Assembly: GCA_001689515.1 (NCBI GenBank)
Contig: LUJR01000020.1
Span: 1 to 35,908, forward strand
DNA from: Bacteroidales bacterium M7
Lineage (GTDB): Bacteria > Bacteroidota > Bacteroidia > Bacteroidales > Muribaculaceae
Direction of reading: 5' to 3'
DNA length: 35,908 nt
The notes under the pieces were generated by a model. It was not told the origin of the DNA. It saw nothing but the letters and a program-made list of their open reading frames with translations, and did no database searches. Position numbers and translations under genes: made by a program. This document shows, one piece after another, positions 15,744 through 24,610 of the stretch (positions are counted from its first letter, which is position 1; each line of letters begins with the position of its first letter).

Positions 15744-16691
15744 TCAACAAGCGATGGTAAACTGAATCCTCCTTTCCTGGGACATAGCGGCGGTTGAGTT
15801 TAAACAATGTAGTACTCTGAAAATCAGGCATATAGGGGGGGGTAATGGAAGCCGTTCCTCCAGCAAGTGGAGGTTTTCATGGGAATACGGGAGTGTATCA
15901 ACAAGTTTTTTGAACTCGGTATTCCTACTATAGAGCAGCTCCATGAAGAAGTCGATCAGCAAGTAGTCAAGAAATTTACGGTGCCCGTCAGATATGTATT
16001 GGCACAAGGCATCGTAGAAAAATTTCATGACGCTGTTGTCGGGATATGAAAACAGACAGAAAGTCCCCCACCTGTAGTCAGAAATCTCGCCACGGGTCTG
16101 GGGATGCATCTTGATCGTACCCCACATAGGCGTCTTGGTCACAGCTTTAACCGGATCAGCGAGCGAAAGCATGGTAGAGTCAAGCCACAAGCCACCATGG
16201 GTCGACAGCAGAGCCGTGCGCACTATATCGCTTAGATGTGTTATAGTAAAATCCCCTCGGTCAAAAGCCTCGCGGACAGTAGATGGAAGTGTCACATATT
16301 CGAACGTATTATTTTTGTCAAGCAATATGACCTTATGCTTGCCAGCCACTTTCTTGAGCTGCCGGCGGCACAACTCTACGAGCGAAGGCAATTGATGGTC
16401 CCAACCTTGCCACCAGAATACCCATATCGGACATGACTCCTCAAATCCTTCTACATCACGATATGTCAAAGTCTGCGGCACCATGGCTCCGTATTTTTCT
16501 GCCAGATAGTCATTAATGATGCGCTGCTTGGAGATGCGGTAATGGTATTCGATATTTGGCAGAGATAAAAATCGCAGGGCTTTTATCATGCTCCACTGCA
16601 TCTGCATTATGAGACGATACGGTATCTTCTTGCCCACGAAACCCAGGATGTCACGCTGGTGCACCAATATTTTTTTTAACGATGGATGCAT
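15744..16691 (-). CDS. Capsular polysaccharide synthesis glycosyltransferase (Caps_synth/GT32-like), C-terminus frameshifted at a G8 run
   Basis: A 315-residue glycosyltransferase of the PF05704 type. Diagnostic segments are CPIWVFWWQGWD (87-98) and HLSDIVRTALLSTHGG followed by LWLDSTM (152-174), which hold the conserved donor and metal-binding residues of this GT-A group. From residue 284 the sequence turns unlike the family. The change coincides with a run of eight Gs on the plus strand (15835-15842, CCCCCCCC in the message). One more C, or two fewer, would restore a tail reading YMPDFQSTTLFKLNRRYVPG and KEDSVYHRLLKMFSD, ending at 15727. That alternative tail is more protein-like. The gene may be phase variable, recently mutated or affected by an assembly error. 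It lies 37 bases after the FrhB-like gene. Confidence 0.8.
   Translation of the reverse strand: MHPSLKKILVHQRDILGFVGKKIPYRLIMQMQWSMIKALRFLSLPNIEYHYRISKQRIINDYLAEKYGAMVPQTLTYRDVEGFEESCPIWVFWWQGWDHQLPSLVELCRRQLKKVAGKHKVILLDKNNTFEYVTLPSTVREAFDRGDFTITHLSDIVRTALLSTHGGLWLDSTMLSLADPVKAVTKTPMWGTIKMHPQTRGEISDYRWGTFCLFSYPDNSVMKFFYDALCQYISDGHRKFLDYLLIDFFMELLYSRNTEFKKLVDTLPYSHENLHLLEERLPLPPPICLIFRVLHCLNSTAAMSQERRIQFTIAC
15835..15842. repeat. Homopolymer run of eight G inside the Caps_synth gene
   Basis: Eight consecutive Gs (Cs in the message) lie near the 3' end of the glycosyltransferase gene. The frame after the run in the present sequence gives an unusual 29-residue tail, while a change of +1 or -2 bases opens a longer, family-like tail. 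Such runs are common sites of slipped-strand mispairing. Confidence 0.8.
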
Positions 16692-16728
16692 ATGTTGATA
16701 AAAAACTGTCCAATGATGATTTATTACT

Positions 16729-17904
16729 CTACCTCTTAGGTTTCCAAAGACCTAAGGCACTAAGGATTTTCTTTACGATGTTTTTGAATTTCTGATATGC
16801 GGAGTCGTCAAAGTACTTCCTATAGACGTAAGAGAATCCCTCGGCAGAGTAATCAGCCCAAAACTGAGCCCGTCGCGGATCTGCCTTAGTAGGTTGCTTA
16901 AGACAGGGTTGCAATGCCTGCAGCTCAGTTATCTCCGCAAGGTGGAAGCCAGGAGCCATGCGAATGAGCATAGCTTTGCCAGCGTCGGTATTAGCCATCA
17001 GCAGCGATGTGCCACGCGATGACCTCAAATCGGGGCGCGTATTGTCATCGTCCCAAAAGTCAGCCACCGTAATGTCAGAAGCGCGGTTAAGATTAGTGTA
17101 CTTGCATTCGTGACACGAAGGACGGTCAATCAGTTTGGAGAAAAACAGACGCCCCCAGTTGACGGTTTTATCCTGATCGATCAGCGAGCGTCCGTCAGCC
17201 ATGTCATAGCGATATGTGAACACATGGCTCCAGCCGCGTGTTGACTTGTCGCGCATATTTAGATAGACGAGACGTCCTTTGAGCCGTCTTTCAACCAGCG
17301 ATATGTAGTCACTGAATATTTTAGGACTCGGCACCGCATGGCACACGACATCCATGGTCAGGAGATTGTCGTATTTTTTGATGAGGAAGCGGAGCAAACC
17401 GTCGACCTGGCATGGAGTGCCTGTAAAGAGCACCTTGCGTCCGGAACGCACGATAGCACGCACTTCACGATAGGCCTGGAAAGTGTCTGACTGGGAGTAT
17501 TTGCTGCCCTGGAATGCCTGACATCCTTCAAGGGTATCGGCTCCCCGGTGCACTACACGCATATCAGCATCATACACTGCTCCGAACACCACCCCTCCGT
17601 CGGCAATGACATCAGATGCAATCGCCCAAAAAGCTCCTCCGCTGGCACTGCGCATGAGGGCAGCTTCATCTTTGAGACGGCCGGCATAGAGGCACTTATA
17701 GGTCTTGACGCCCAGATCCATGGTTTTCCTGGCGATAATCGGGCACACCCTGTCACACAAGCCACAGTCAGTACACAAGGTCTCGTCTATGTGCGGATAT
17801 GCAAATCCCTCAGCATCTACGGTCATAGTGATGGCTCCGTGTGCGCATATATTGGCACAAGCCGTGCATCCACAGCAGTCTTCAGGTCGATTCAGCTTGA
17901 TCAT
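16729..17904 (-). CDS. FrhB-like Coenzyme F420 hydrogenase/dehydrogenase beta-subunit family protein with two [4Fe-4S] motifs
   Basis: A 391-residue protein with an N-terminal bacterial ferredoxin domain: C10, C13, C16, C20 and C44, C47, C50, C54 form two classical CxxCxxCxxxC motifs for [4Fe-4S] clusters. The rest matches the FrhB N- and C-terminal domains, including SASGGAFWAIASDVI with its conserved SGG and FTGTPCQVDGL with the conserved PCQ. The name reflects distant homology; F420 is not expected in Bacteroidales. Homologues are frequent in polysaccharide clusters beside pyruvyl transferases and are thought to carry out a flavin-dependent redox step, but the reaction is unproven. The ATG overlaps the wzx stop by four bases (ATGA). 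Confidence 0.87.
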   Translation of the reverse strand: MIKLNRPEDCCGCTACANICAHGAITMTVDAEGFAYPHIDETLCTDCGLCDRVCPIIARKTMDLGVKTYKCLYAGRLKDEAALMRSASGGAFWAIASDVIADGGVVFGAVYDADMRVVHRGADTLEGCQAFQGSKYSQSDTFQAYREVRAIVRSGRKVLFTGTPCQVDGLLRFLIKKYDNLLTMDVVCHAVPSPKIFSDYISLVERRLKGRLVYLNMRDKSTRGWSHVFTYRYDMADGRSLIDQDKTVNWGRLFFSKLIDRPSCHECKYTNLNRASDITVADFWDDDNTRPDLRSSRGTSLLMANTDAGKAMLIRMAPGFHLAEITELQALQPCLKQPTKADPRRAQFWADYSAEGFSYVYRKYFDDSAYQKFKNIVKKILSALGLWKPKR

Positions 17905-19466
17905 ATGTGTAAACGTTTTCTAATCTGATTAATGACAAAGCCACGTTCTGACGGCTGACAGCCGACATATAATATCGCCCACATGCAGCATACTACGCTT
18001 GCCGACGAGGTAATAATGAAAGTAAGCAGTGACGGATCCATACTCAGTGCCAACGCCACCGGTGCCAGCCCCGACAACAGACTTACAATAGCCACATTGC
18101 CAAGCACATGCACACAGAAACCCTTGACAGGCAATCCTATCATGCCGCGGAGCATCCATAGACGGGCTATCAGACATGCTATAGACATAATTATGGCAAA
18201 TACCAATGTGCTCTGCGGAGGCAGCCCCACACGCAACAACACATATGCTCCAGGGAGATTCAGGAGCTGTAATCCACCGACTAAAAGTTGGTAATTGCGG
18301 ATGTTACCAGTGGCAAGCATGGCGGTTATAAGTGGTGTGGAAACGGATTCACACATCGCAAACACCAATATCAGCTGCACGAATATCACTGTGTATCCGG
18401 GCACATCCTCAAGCCATAGATGCAGTATCCATGATGCATTGACTAGCACAGGGAGCGACAGGAACAGGAGGAGATAGAAAGAAAACCTCGCGCCCCTGAA
18501 AAGTAGAGAAAACATGTATTCGTGATCGCCGGTGGCATATGACTTGGTGATCTGCGGATTAAGAGCCACCATGAAATTCTGCACAAAACTATTGATAGCA
18601 GTATTGACCTGTACCGCAATGCCACGGGCTGCATTGACCACAGGACCACAGAATATGTTGAGTACAATATTGACACCCTGGTCTCGGCAGATTCCCGAGG
18701 CTGCGCCGATGAAATTCCAGCCTGAGAATCCGAGCATCTCTTTGAAGAGGGGGCGGTCAATGTGGCGCGACCACCTGCACTCCTGGAAATGCCGATGGCA
18801 GTATATGGCATATGTCATCTGGATACCGAGAGCCACCACAGCCAACAGCACGGCATAGGCAGCCAGCTTGTCCCACGGAGATATGACAAGCAGATACACC
18901 ACAAGCAGTTTCAGCGACACCTCTAATATGCTGATATAGGCATAGATATTCATGCGCTCGTGTGCTATGATGGTTGCATTATACGGGACACTCAGCAGAT
19001 TGATAACAAAAGTGATAATCGAGCATTGCAACACCCAGTTGGCAGCCCACATACGGTCAGCAGGTATGTTCATCTTGGTGTTGAGGAACCATACGCCAAT
19101 GGTCTCAACCAGAATTACCAGTACGAGAGAGATAAGCAGCTGAATGTTTATACTTGTGGAGAAAACCTGGCTCAGTTGCTTAAGATGCCCTTTCCCCAGT
19201 TCGAATGTGAGGAATCGGGTAATGGCAGTGCTAAGAGGAGATGAAATCATCGAAAACATCACCACAACGCCACCCACCACGTTATATACACCGAAATCCA
19301 CTTCGCCGAGGGTGGCGAGGACTACGCGGCTCGTGTAGAGGGAGACGCCCATGATGAAGAGCATGCGCACGTAGAGCAACAGCGTATTGCGGGCAATACG
19401 CTTATTATTGGAAGTTTTAGTGTTTTCCTGTATGTCAGAGGCGGCTATATTTTCTGCCATATTCAA
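17901..19466 (-). CDS. wzx: Polysaccharide flippase of the MOP superfamily, Wzx-like
   Basis: A 521-residue membrane protein that should move undecaprenyl-linked repeat units across the inner membrane. After a charged N-terminus (NTKTSNNKRIARNTLLLYVR) there are about 12-14 hydrophobic helices. Family features include RMLFIMGVSLYTSRVVLATL, the conserved DFGVYNVVGGVV stretch after helix 1, and a second repeat beginning near EMLGFSGWNFIGA. It is the first gene of the minus-strand operon, with a good Bacteroides promoter 44 bases upstream, and is divergent from lptD. Length slightly exceeds the typical 420-500 residues, as is common in Bacteroidales. Confidence 0.9.
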   Translation of the reverse strand: MNMAENIAASDIQENTKTSNNKRIARNTLLLYVRMLFIMGVSLYTSRVVLATLGEVDFGVYNVVGGVVVMFSMISSPLSTAITRFLTFELGKGHLKQLSQVFSTSINIQLLISLVLVILVETIGVWFLNTKMNIPADRMWAANWVLQCSIITFVINLLSVPYNATIIAHERMNIYAYISILEVSLKLLVVYLLVISPWDKLAAYAVLLAVVALGIQMTYAIYCHRHFQECRWSRHIDRPLFKEMLGFSGWNFIGAASGICRDQGVNIVLNIFCGPVVNAARGIAVQVNTAINSFVQNFMVALNPQITKSYATGDHEYMFSLLFRGARFSFYLLLFLSLPVLVNASWILHLWLEDVPGYTVIFVQLILVFAMCESVSTPLITAMLATGNIRNYQLLVGGLQLLNLPGAYVLLRVGLPPQSTLVFAIIMSIACLIARLWMLRGMIGLPVKGFCVHVLGNVAIVSLLSGLAPVALALSMDPSLLTFIITSSASVVCCMWAILYVGCQPSERGFVINQIRKRLHI

Positions 19467-19509
19467 TGTCAGATGTGTCGGTATACTGCTTGAAAGGATA
19501 TCCGGGGTG

Positions 19510-19542
19510 CAAAGATACGAAATTTCCGTCTTTACCCACCAA
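19510..19542 (-). promoter_or_regulatory. Promoter of the polysaccharide operon
   Basis: On the minus strand TTGG (19539-19542) is followed after 21 bases by TATCTTTG (19510-19517), a full match to TAnnTTTG and the most frequent form of the Bacteroides -7 box. It lies 44 bases upstream of the wzx start codon and could drive the whole 15-kb operon. No long leader with the UpxY-type antitermination arrangement is seen. Confidence 0.6.
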
Positions 19543-19700
19543 TACCATAGGATTAAATCATGAGAAATAGAGGAAATATGGGATATTTGACGTAAATTTG
19601 CAGCGATTTTCCGGCGACATCCGAGTGCGCTGCAACTTTGATTCGTTATTGCTGCTGACGTGATGCGACTGCCGTATTTTTTTCACTTATACATCGCTTT

Positions 19701-22643
19701 TTGAAAGCCCTTTTCCTCAATATAGTCATACTGACGCTGTGCATGATACTGTTGACACCTGCCTACGGGCGCATGCGTGCCGACAGTGACAGCCATGCAG
19801 CATTGCCTATGCCTGATTTCGACTCTGCTGCAGCTGCCGTAGACACTGCACCGGAGCAGTTGGGCGAGCTGCTGCGTAGCGTCAGCGAGGCTTTGGGCAC
19901 GGACAGCCTCAGCGATATCCTCCCCAATGCCTTAACAGACACTACCGATCCGAATGAGGACGCTGACCGTCCGCGCCTCGACTCGTCTCTGATGGCACGC
20001 ACGACCATCTACAACCCCGAGGATACCATGAAGCGCCCCGGCAAACGCATCGTCCGCACAAAGGTGTCGGGAGACATGGAGCATGTGGTGGACTTCTCTG
20101 CCAAGGACAGCGTGAGACTCGTAGGCTCCGACCAGGCATATATGTATGGTGACAGCAAGGTGACCTATGGCAACATCAAGCTCGACGCCGCCAACATTGA
20201 GATGAATATGGCGACAAACACGGTCTATGCCGTAGGTCAGGAAGACTCTACGGGCACCGTCACAGGCGAACCGGTGTTTGACGATGCCGGCACGAGCTAC
20301 GAGTCCAAGACCATGACCTACAATTTCAAGACCGGCAAGGGCTACATCACCGATGTCATCACCCAGCAGGGCGACGGATACCTGACGGGCGGACAGACCA
20401 AGAAAATAGACGATAAGACATTCTACATCAAGGACGGCCACTACACCACCTGTGACGAGCACGATGACCCCCACTTCTACTTCCACCTGACCAAGGCAAA
20501 GGTGACGCCAAAGAAAAACATCGTCACAGGCCCGGCATACATGGTGCTGGCTGGATTGCCTCTGCCATTGGCTGTGCCGTTCGGCTACTTCCCCTTCTCC
20601 GAGAAATATTCGTCGGGTATCATCATCCCCACATTCGGCGACGACTATAACAAGGGCTTCTATCTGGACCGCGGTGGCTACTACTTCGCATTCAACGATT
20701 ACGTGGACCTCCAGCTCCTGGGTCAGATATTCACCAAGGGGTCATGGGGTGTCAATGCGATAAGCCGCTACGCCAAACGATACAAATTCAACGGTCAATT
20801 CAACATCGACTATATATCAACAATTGAGGGAGACAAGGGGTTGCCTGGCTATTCCAAAAGCAACACCTTCAAGATCGCATGGACCCACAACCAGGATCCC
20901 AAAGCCAACCCTAACCTCAACTTCTCGGCAAGCGTCAACTTCTACACAGCCGGCTACCAGCGCGACGCTCTCAACGCCCTCTACACACCGACGTTTACTG
21001 AAAACCAGACATCATCATCGATCAATCTCTCATACCGCCCAGCCAATTCAAAATGGTCATTTAACATAGGCACGACAATCGCTCAGCGCAATCAGGACAG
21101 CACCCTCTCAGTGACGCTGCCCACCCTGACCGCCAACCTGCCTCAGGTCTACCCTTTCAAGCGCAAGAAAGCCATGGGCGGCGAGCGATGGTATGAGAAA
21201 ATCAGCGTGAACTACAACGGTTCGATGCGCAACGACCTGACAGCCAAGCAAAACGAGTTTTTCAAGAAGAGCCTCATAAAGGACTGGAACAATGGCATCA
21301 AGCACGATGCGCGCACTCAGGCGACATTTGACATATTCCAGTATTTCCGTCTCACCCCCAGCCTGTCAATGACGGATTACATGTACTTCAAGAAAATCAA
21401 GCGCAGCTGGGATCCTGAAGCCAACCGCGAACAGCTTGACACCACATACAACTTCTACAACATCTTCAACTTCAATGTCGGACTGAGCCTTAGCACCAAG
21501 GTTTACGGCTTCTTCCAGCCATGGAAGAAACTTTTCGGTGACAAAGTGAAGATGATACGCCACGTGATGACTCCGACCATCTCCGTCGGGTGGCATCCCG
21601 ACTTCAGCGACCCGATGTGGGGAGTGTATGACTCATACACCTACATGAACTCGTCGGGGCAGATGGTGACGTCGAAATATAACATGTTCCAGAACGGCAA
21701 CATGGGTTCGCCATCGTCAGGCAGAGCCGGCATGGTATCGTTCGGACTGAACAACAATGTGGAAATGAAGGTGCGCAACGACAATGACTCTACAGGCGAA
21801 AAGAAGATCTCGCTCATAGAGAGCCTCGACCTGAGCCAGTCATACAACTTTGCCGCCAGCCCAGGCATGAAGCGATGGAGCGACCTTCAGGCTTCCATCC
21901 TGATCCGCTTAGTCAAGAACTTCAACCTCAATGTCAATACCACGTGGGATCCCTACGACTACGTCAATGACCAGTATGGACGACCTGTAGCACACAAGAC
22001 ACGCCTCCAGGCTGGCAAGGGATATGCACGTCTCAACTCAGCCAGCACAAGCTTCTCATATACTTTCAACAACGACACATTCCGCAAAAAAGGTGACAAA
22101 AACTCATCGGACAAAGGCAAAAAGAACTCCGATGCGTCAAACACCTTCGACGGCTCAGCCCAGAGCGAGGACGATGCAGCTGCCGAAGAGCAAGCAAACG
22201 GAAGCGAAGGTGGCTCAAAACGTCTGCGCGGCGGCAAGGACGATGATTTGCAGCTCGGTCCTGACGGCTATATGAAATGGGACTGTCCGTGGAGCCTGTC
22301 TTTTAACTACAGCGTATCCTACAATGGCAACGGCGAATGGGATCCCGAGGCTCAGAAATACAAAGGGAATATACGTCAGAATCTGTCATTTTCGGGCAAT
22401 ATCCGTCCGACCAAAAACTGGAATTTCAGCCTCTCAGGCAGCTACAATTTCGATCTGCACAAGATCAACTACATGACCTGCAACATCTCGCGTGACCTCC
22501 ATTGCTTCACCCTGACATGCAGCTTCGTCCCCCTGGGCCCGTACAAGAGCTACAACCTCCACATCGCCGTCAAGTCATCACTCCTCTCCGACCTCAAGTA
22601 CGACAAGCGATCCTCCACCGGCGACGGTCTCCGCTGGTATTGA
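19701..22643 (+). CDS. lptD: LPS assembly outer membrane protein LptD (Bacteroidetes type)
   Basis: Inserts LPS into the outer leaflet of the outer membrane. The 980-residue protein begins at a TTG (no ATG or GTG lies between it and the in-frame stop at 19656), giving a clean signal peptide: MKALFLNIVILTLCMILLTP then AYG. Residues ~130-260 form the OstA/LptA-like beta-jellyroll (VDFSAKDSVRLVGSDQAYMY, 'ANIEMNMATNTVYAVG'). A 'TTCDEHDDPHFYF' motif follows, then the barrel with aromatic strands and the conserved PFGYFPFSEKYSSGIIIPTF. Residues ~795-855 are a low-complexity Lys/Ser/Asp/Glu insertion, likely a flexible loop. The gene is divergent from wzx. A possible -7 box TAAATTTG is at 19593-19600, without a clear -33 element. 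Confidence 0.9.
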   Translation: MKALFLNIVILTLCMILLTPAYGRMRADSDSHAALPMPDFDSAAAAVDTAPEQLGELLRSVSEALGTDSLSDILPNALTDTTDPNEDADRPRLDSSLMARTTIYNPEDTMKRPGKRIVRTKVSGDMEHVVDFSAKDSVRLVGSDQAYMYGDSKVTYGNIKLDAANIEMNMATNTVYAVGQEDSTGTVTGEPVFDDAGTSYESKTMTYNFKTGKGYITDVITQQGDGYLTGGQTKKIDDKTFYIKDGHYTTCDEHDDPHFYFHLTKAKVTPKKNIVTGPAYMVLAGLPLPLAVPFGYFPFSEKYSSGIIIPTFGDDYNKGFYLDRGGYYFAFNDYVDLQLLGQIFTKGSWGVNAISRYAKRYKFNGQFNIDYISTIEGDKGLPGYSKSNTFKIAWTHNQDPKANPNLNFSASVNFYTAGYQRDALNALYTPTFTENQTSSSINLSYRPANSKWSFNIGTTIAQRNQDSTLSVTLPTLTANLPQVYPFKRKKAMGGERWYEKISVNYNGSMRNDLTAKQNEFFKKSLIKDWNNGIKHDARTQATFDIFQYFRLTPSLSMTDYMYFKKIKRSWDPEANREQLDTTYNFYNIFNFNVGLSLSTKVYGFFQPWKKLFGDKVKMIRHVMTPTISVGWHPDFSDPMWGVYDSYTYMNSSGQMVTSKYNMFQNGNMGSPSSGRAGMVSFGLNNNVEMKVRNDNDSTGEKKISLIESLDLSQSYNFAASPGMKRWSDLQASILIRLVKNFNLNVNTTWDPYDYVNDQYGRPVAHKTRLQAGKGYARLNSASTSFSYTFNNDTFRKKGDKNSSDKGKKNSDASNTFDGSAQSEDDAAAEEQANGSEGGSKRLRGGKDDDLQLGPDGYMKWDCPWSLSFNYSVSYNGNGEWDPEAQKYKGNIRQNLSFSGNIRPTKNWNFSLSGSYNFDLHKINYMTCNISRDLHCFTLTCSFVPLGPYKSYNLHIAVKSSLLSDLKYDKRSSTGDGLRWY

Positions 22644-22786
22644 TTCCAGTACTCCACAAAAAAGTAGAGAAGGTATTGCAAAACCATCATGTTATAGGGC
22701 ACCTGCTACTGGTCAATCTTTTGCTGCATGTAGCTGACGAGATGAGATTATCTCAATCTGCTATGCCAAAACACTGTATAACTCTT

Positions 22787-22872
22787 GTAGGGACATGCCG
22801 TGGCATGTCCGCTTTCAGCAGCAATAGCAAATACAACGCCTGATGGACGGACATGCCATGGCATGTCCCTAC
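22787..22872. repeat. REP-like inverted pair, ATGCC core type
   Basis: The left unit at 22787-22811 begins GTAGGGACATGCCGTGGCAT and the right unit at 22848-22872 is an inverted copy whose core reads ATGCCATGGCAT. Each is a palindrome (GGACATGCC / GGCATGTCC) headed by GTAG, with 36 unique bases between them. The pair lies between the convergent ends of lptD and the zinc-ribbon gene, where it may also act as a bidirectional terminator. Confidence 0.88.
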
Positions 22873-22947
22873 AGGTTTAGGAATTTCGTGTTCCGCAATG
22901 TACCCCCTGCTTTTGCATGATTTCATTCCTCTGCGAACGGGATTTAT

Positions 22948-22989
22948 AAAAAGACATCGGCGCATACCTTGCTGGAGGTATGCGCCGAT
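22948..22989 (-). terminator. Rho-independent terminator of the aspS-nif3-zinc-ribbon operon
   Basis: On the minus strand ATCGGCGCATACCT pairs perfectly with AGGTATGCGCCGAT over 14 bp (22956-22989), with a six-base loop, followed by GTCTTTTTAT. It lies 22 bases after the stop of the zinc-ribbon gene. Confidence 0.85.
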
Positions 22990-23011
22990 ATATATGCTGT
23001 CGGTGATGTTA

Positions 23012-23788
23012 TCAGGCGTTAGGGGTTTCCTCTACGCCAGCGAGTTCAGGATCGATCATGATGCGTCCGCAGTATTCGCAGACGATGATTTTCTTGTGGA
23101 GCTTGATTTCCATCTGCTTCTGCGGCGGGATACGGTTGAAGCAGCCACCACAGGCATTACGCTGGATGTAGACCACTCCGAGACCGTTGCGGGCGTTCTT
23201 GCGGATACGCTTGAAGGCTGTGAGAGTACGGGGGTCGATTTCAGGCTCGATGGCTTTAGCCTGCTCGCGGAGATTCTCCTCATCCTGCTTGGTCTCGTTG
23301 ACGATCTCCTCAAGCTCGGTGCGCTTCTCCGAGAGGACATGCTCCTGGTCGGCGAGTTTCTCCTTGGTTTGCTCTATCTCAGCCATCTTGGCTTCGGTGG
23401 CACGTTCTGCCTCGTAGATATGCTTTTCGGCAAGTTCGATTTCAAGAGTCTGGAACTCCACCTCCTTGGTCAGCAGGTCAAATTCACGGTTGTTCTTGAC
23501 ATCGTTGAGCTGCTCCTTGTATTTGGCAATCTTGCTCTGTGATTCGCTGATTTTAGCCTTCTCGTTGAGGACTTTCTGCTTGAGGTCGGCTATGTCACGC
23601 TCATAGTTTTCGATACGTGTCTGGAGACCGGCTACATTGTCCTCGAGGTCACGCACCTCCAGGGGGAGCTCGCCGCGCACTGTGCGGATGCGGTCAATCT
23701 GTGACAGGAGAGTCTGAAGTTTGTAGAGTGACTTGAGACGCTCCTCTACGGTACGTGTCTGGTCAGCTTTGTTGCTATCGTTAGCCAT
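23012..23788 (-). CDS. Coiled-coil protein with C4-type zinc ribbon (zf-RING_7)
   Basis: A 258-residue cytoplasmic protein. Residues ~15-190 form a long, nearly uninterrupted coiled coil (heptad-rich Glu, Lys, Leu and Gln). The C-terminal zinc ribbon has two CxxC pairs, C213/C216 (NACGGCFNR) and C237/C240 (VCEYCGRIM). This matches the PF02591 family, which in some species has been linked to nucleic acid handling; a firm molecular function is not known. It follows the Nif3-like gene after 9 bases, and the pairing of these two genes is widespread in Bacteroidetes, suggesting related work. A strong terminator follows it. Confidence 0.88.
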   Translation of the reverse strand: MANDSNKADQTRTVEERLKSLYKLQTLLSQIDRIRTVRGELPLEVRDLEDNVAGLQTRIENYERDIADLKQKVLNEKAKISESQSKIAKYKEQLNDVKNNREFDLLTKEVEFQTLEIELAEKHIYEAERATEAKMAEIEQTKEKLADQEHVLSEKRTELEEIVNETKQDEENLREQAKAIEPEIDPRTLTAFKRIRKNARNGLGVVYIQRNACGGCFNRIPPQKQMEIKLHKKIIVCEYCGRIMIDPELAGVEETPNA

Positions 23789-23797
23789 AATGCTTCG

Positions 23798-24598
23798 TTA
23801 GAGATATGTTATGGGATTGGATTCTTGTTGGGATAATTTAGCCACAAAGTTAGGAAAATTTTGGCTAATTATGCGATATATTATTGATTTAGTGCACCGT
23901 TCGCTCTCAAAATGCCCTATGTCCACGAGCTGAATCTTGGAAGCATAGTCCACAAACCTGTGATAGGAAATATCGGAGGTAAGCATCACGTCAGCACCGG
24001 CTGCAATCGCCATGTCAATCAGTGACGACCCAGAGCCTCCGCACAGAGCCACTCGGCGAATCTGCGAGGATGAACACGGAGCCAACGAGGGATCACTTGC
24101 TCTGACTATCGGAGAGCCGAATACTTCCTTGACCTTAGCGACAAAGCCTGACAGGTCAAGCATATCGGAGAGCGACACCTTTCCTATCGCCCCGGCACCG
24201 CTGTCGGCATCAAGCGGACGGACATCGGTCAGCGATAGCATACGCGCCATCTCCAATGACACACCCCACGGATCGGGGGCATTGTCAAGGGCTGTATGAA
24301 GCGAATAGACCGAAACGCCATTGGCAATGGCATCCATCACCGTCTGCTGTACGAGGGTATCGCCTGTAATACGCTTCAACCCGTGGAACAGCAGCGGATG
24401 ATGGCTCACAAGGAGGTTGCACCCCTCAGCGACAGCCTCGGCTATGCGGTCAGGCACAGGGTCGACGCAAATCATCACGCCTGTGCAATCAGCATCGGGG
24501 CTGCCGACCTGCCATCCGCAGTTGTCATAACCCTCTTGAAGGCACAGCGGAGCTGCGCCTTCAAGCACACGGGCTATATCTTTGTTACACACAGCCAT
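23798..24598 (-). CDS. Nif3-like dinuclear metal centre hexameric protein
   Basis: A 266-residue member of the Nif3/YbgI (DUF34) family, which forms a hexameric ring with a two-metal site and is annotated in some organisms as GTP cyclohydrolase I type 2; the cellular role is unsettled. Metal-binding signatures are LLVSHHPLLFHGLKR near residue 65 and DIGHFESE near residue 225. The YDNCGWQVG segment near the N-terminus is the usual 'DN.GL.vG' motif. The length is that of the short form, without the PII-like insertion (about 100 residues) seen in many Bacteroidetes homologues. It is 12 bases downstream of aspS and 9 bases upstream of the zinc-ribbon gene. Confidence 0.9.
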   Translation of the reverse strand: MAVCNKDIARVLEGAAPLCLQEGYDNCGWQVGSPDADCTGVMICVDPVPDRIAEAVAEGCNLLVSHHPLLFHGLKRITGDTLVQQTVMDAIANGVSVYSLHTALDNAPDPWGVSLEMARMLSLTDVRPLDADSGAGAIGKVSLSDMLDLSGFVAKVKEVFGSPIVRASDPSLAPCSSSQIRRVALCGGSGSSLIDMAIAAGADVMLTSDISYHRFVDYASKIQLVDIGHFESERCTKSIIYRIISQNFPNFVAKLSQQESNPITYL

Positions 24599-24610
24599 CA
24601 GCCGACGCTA

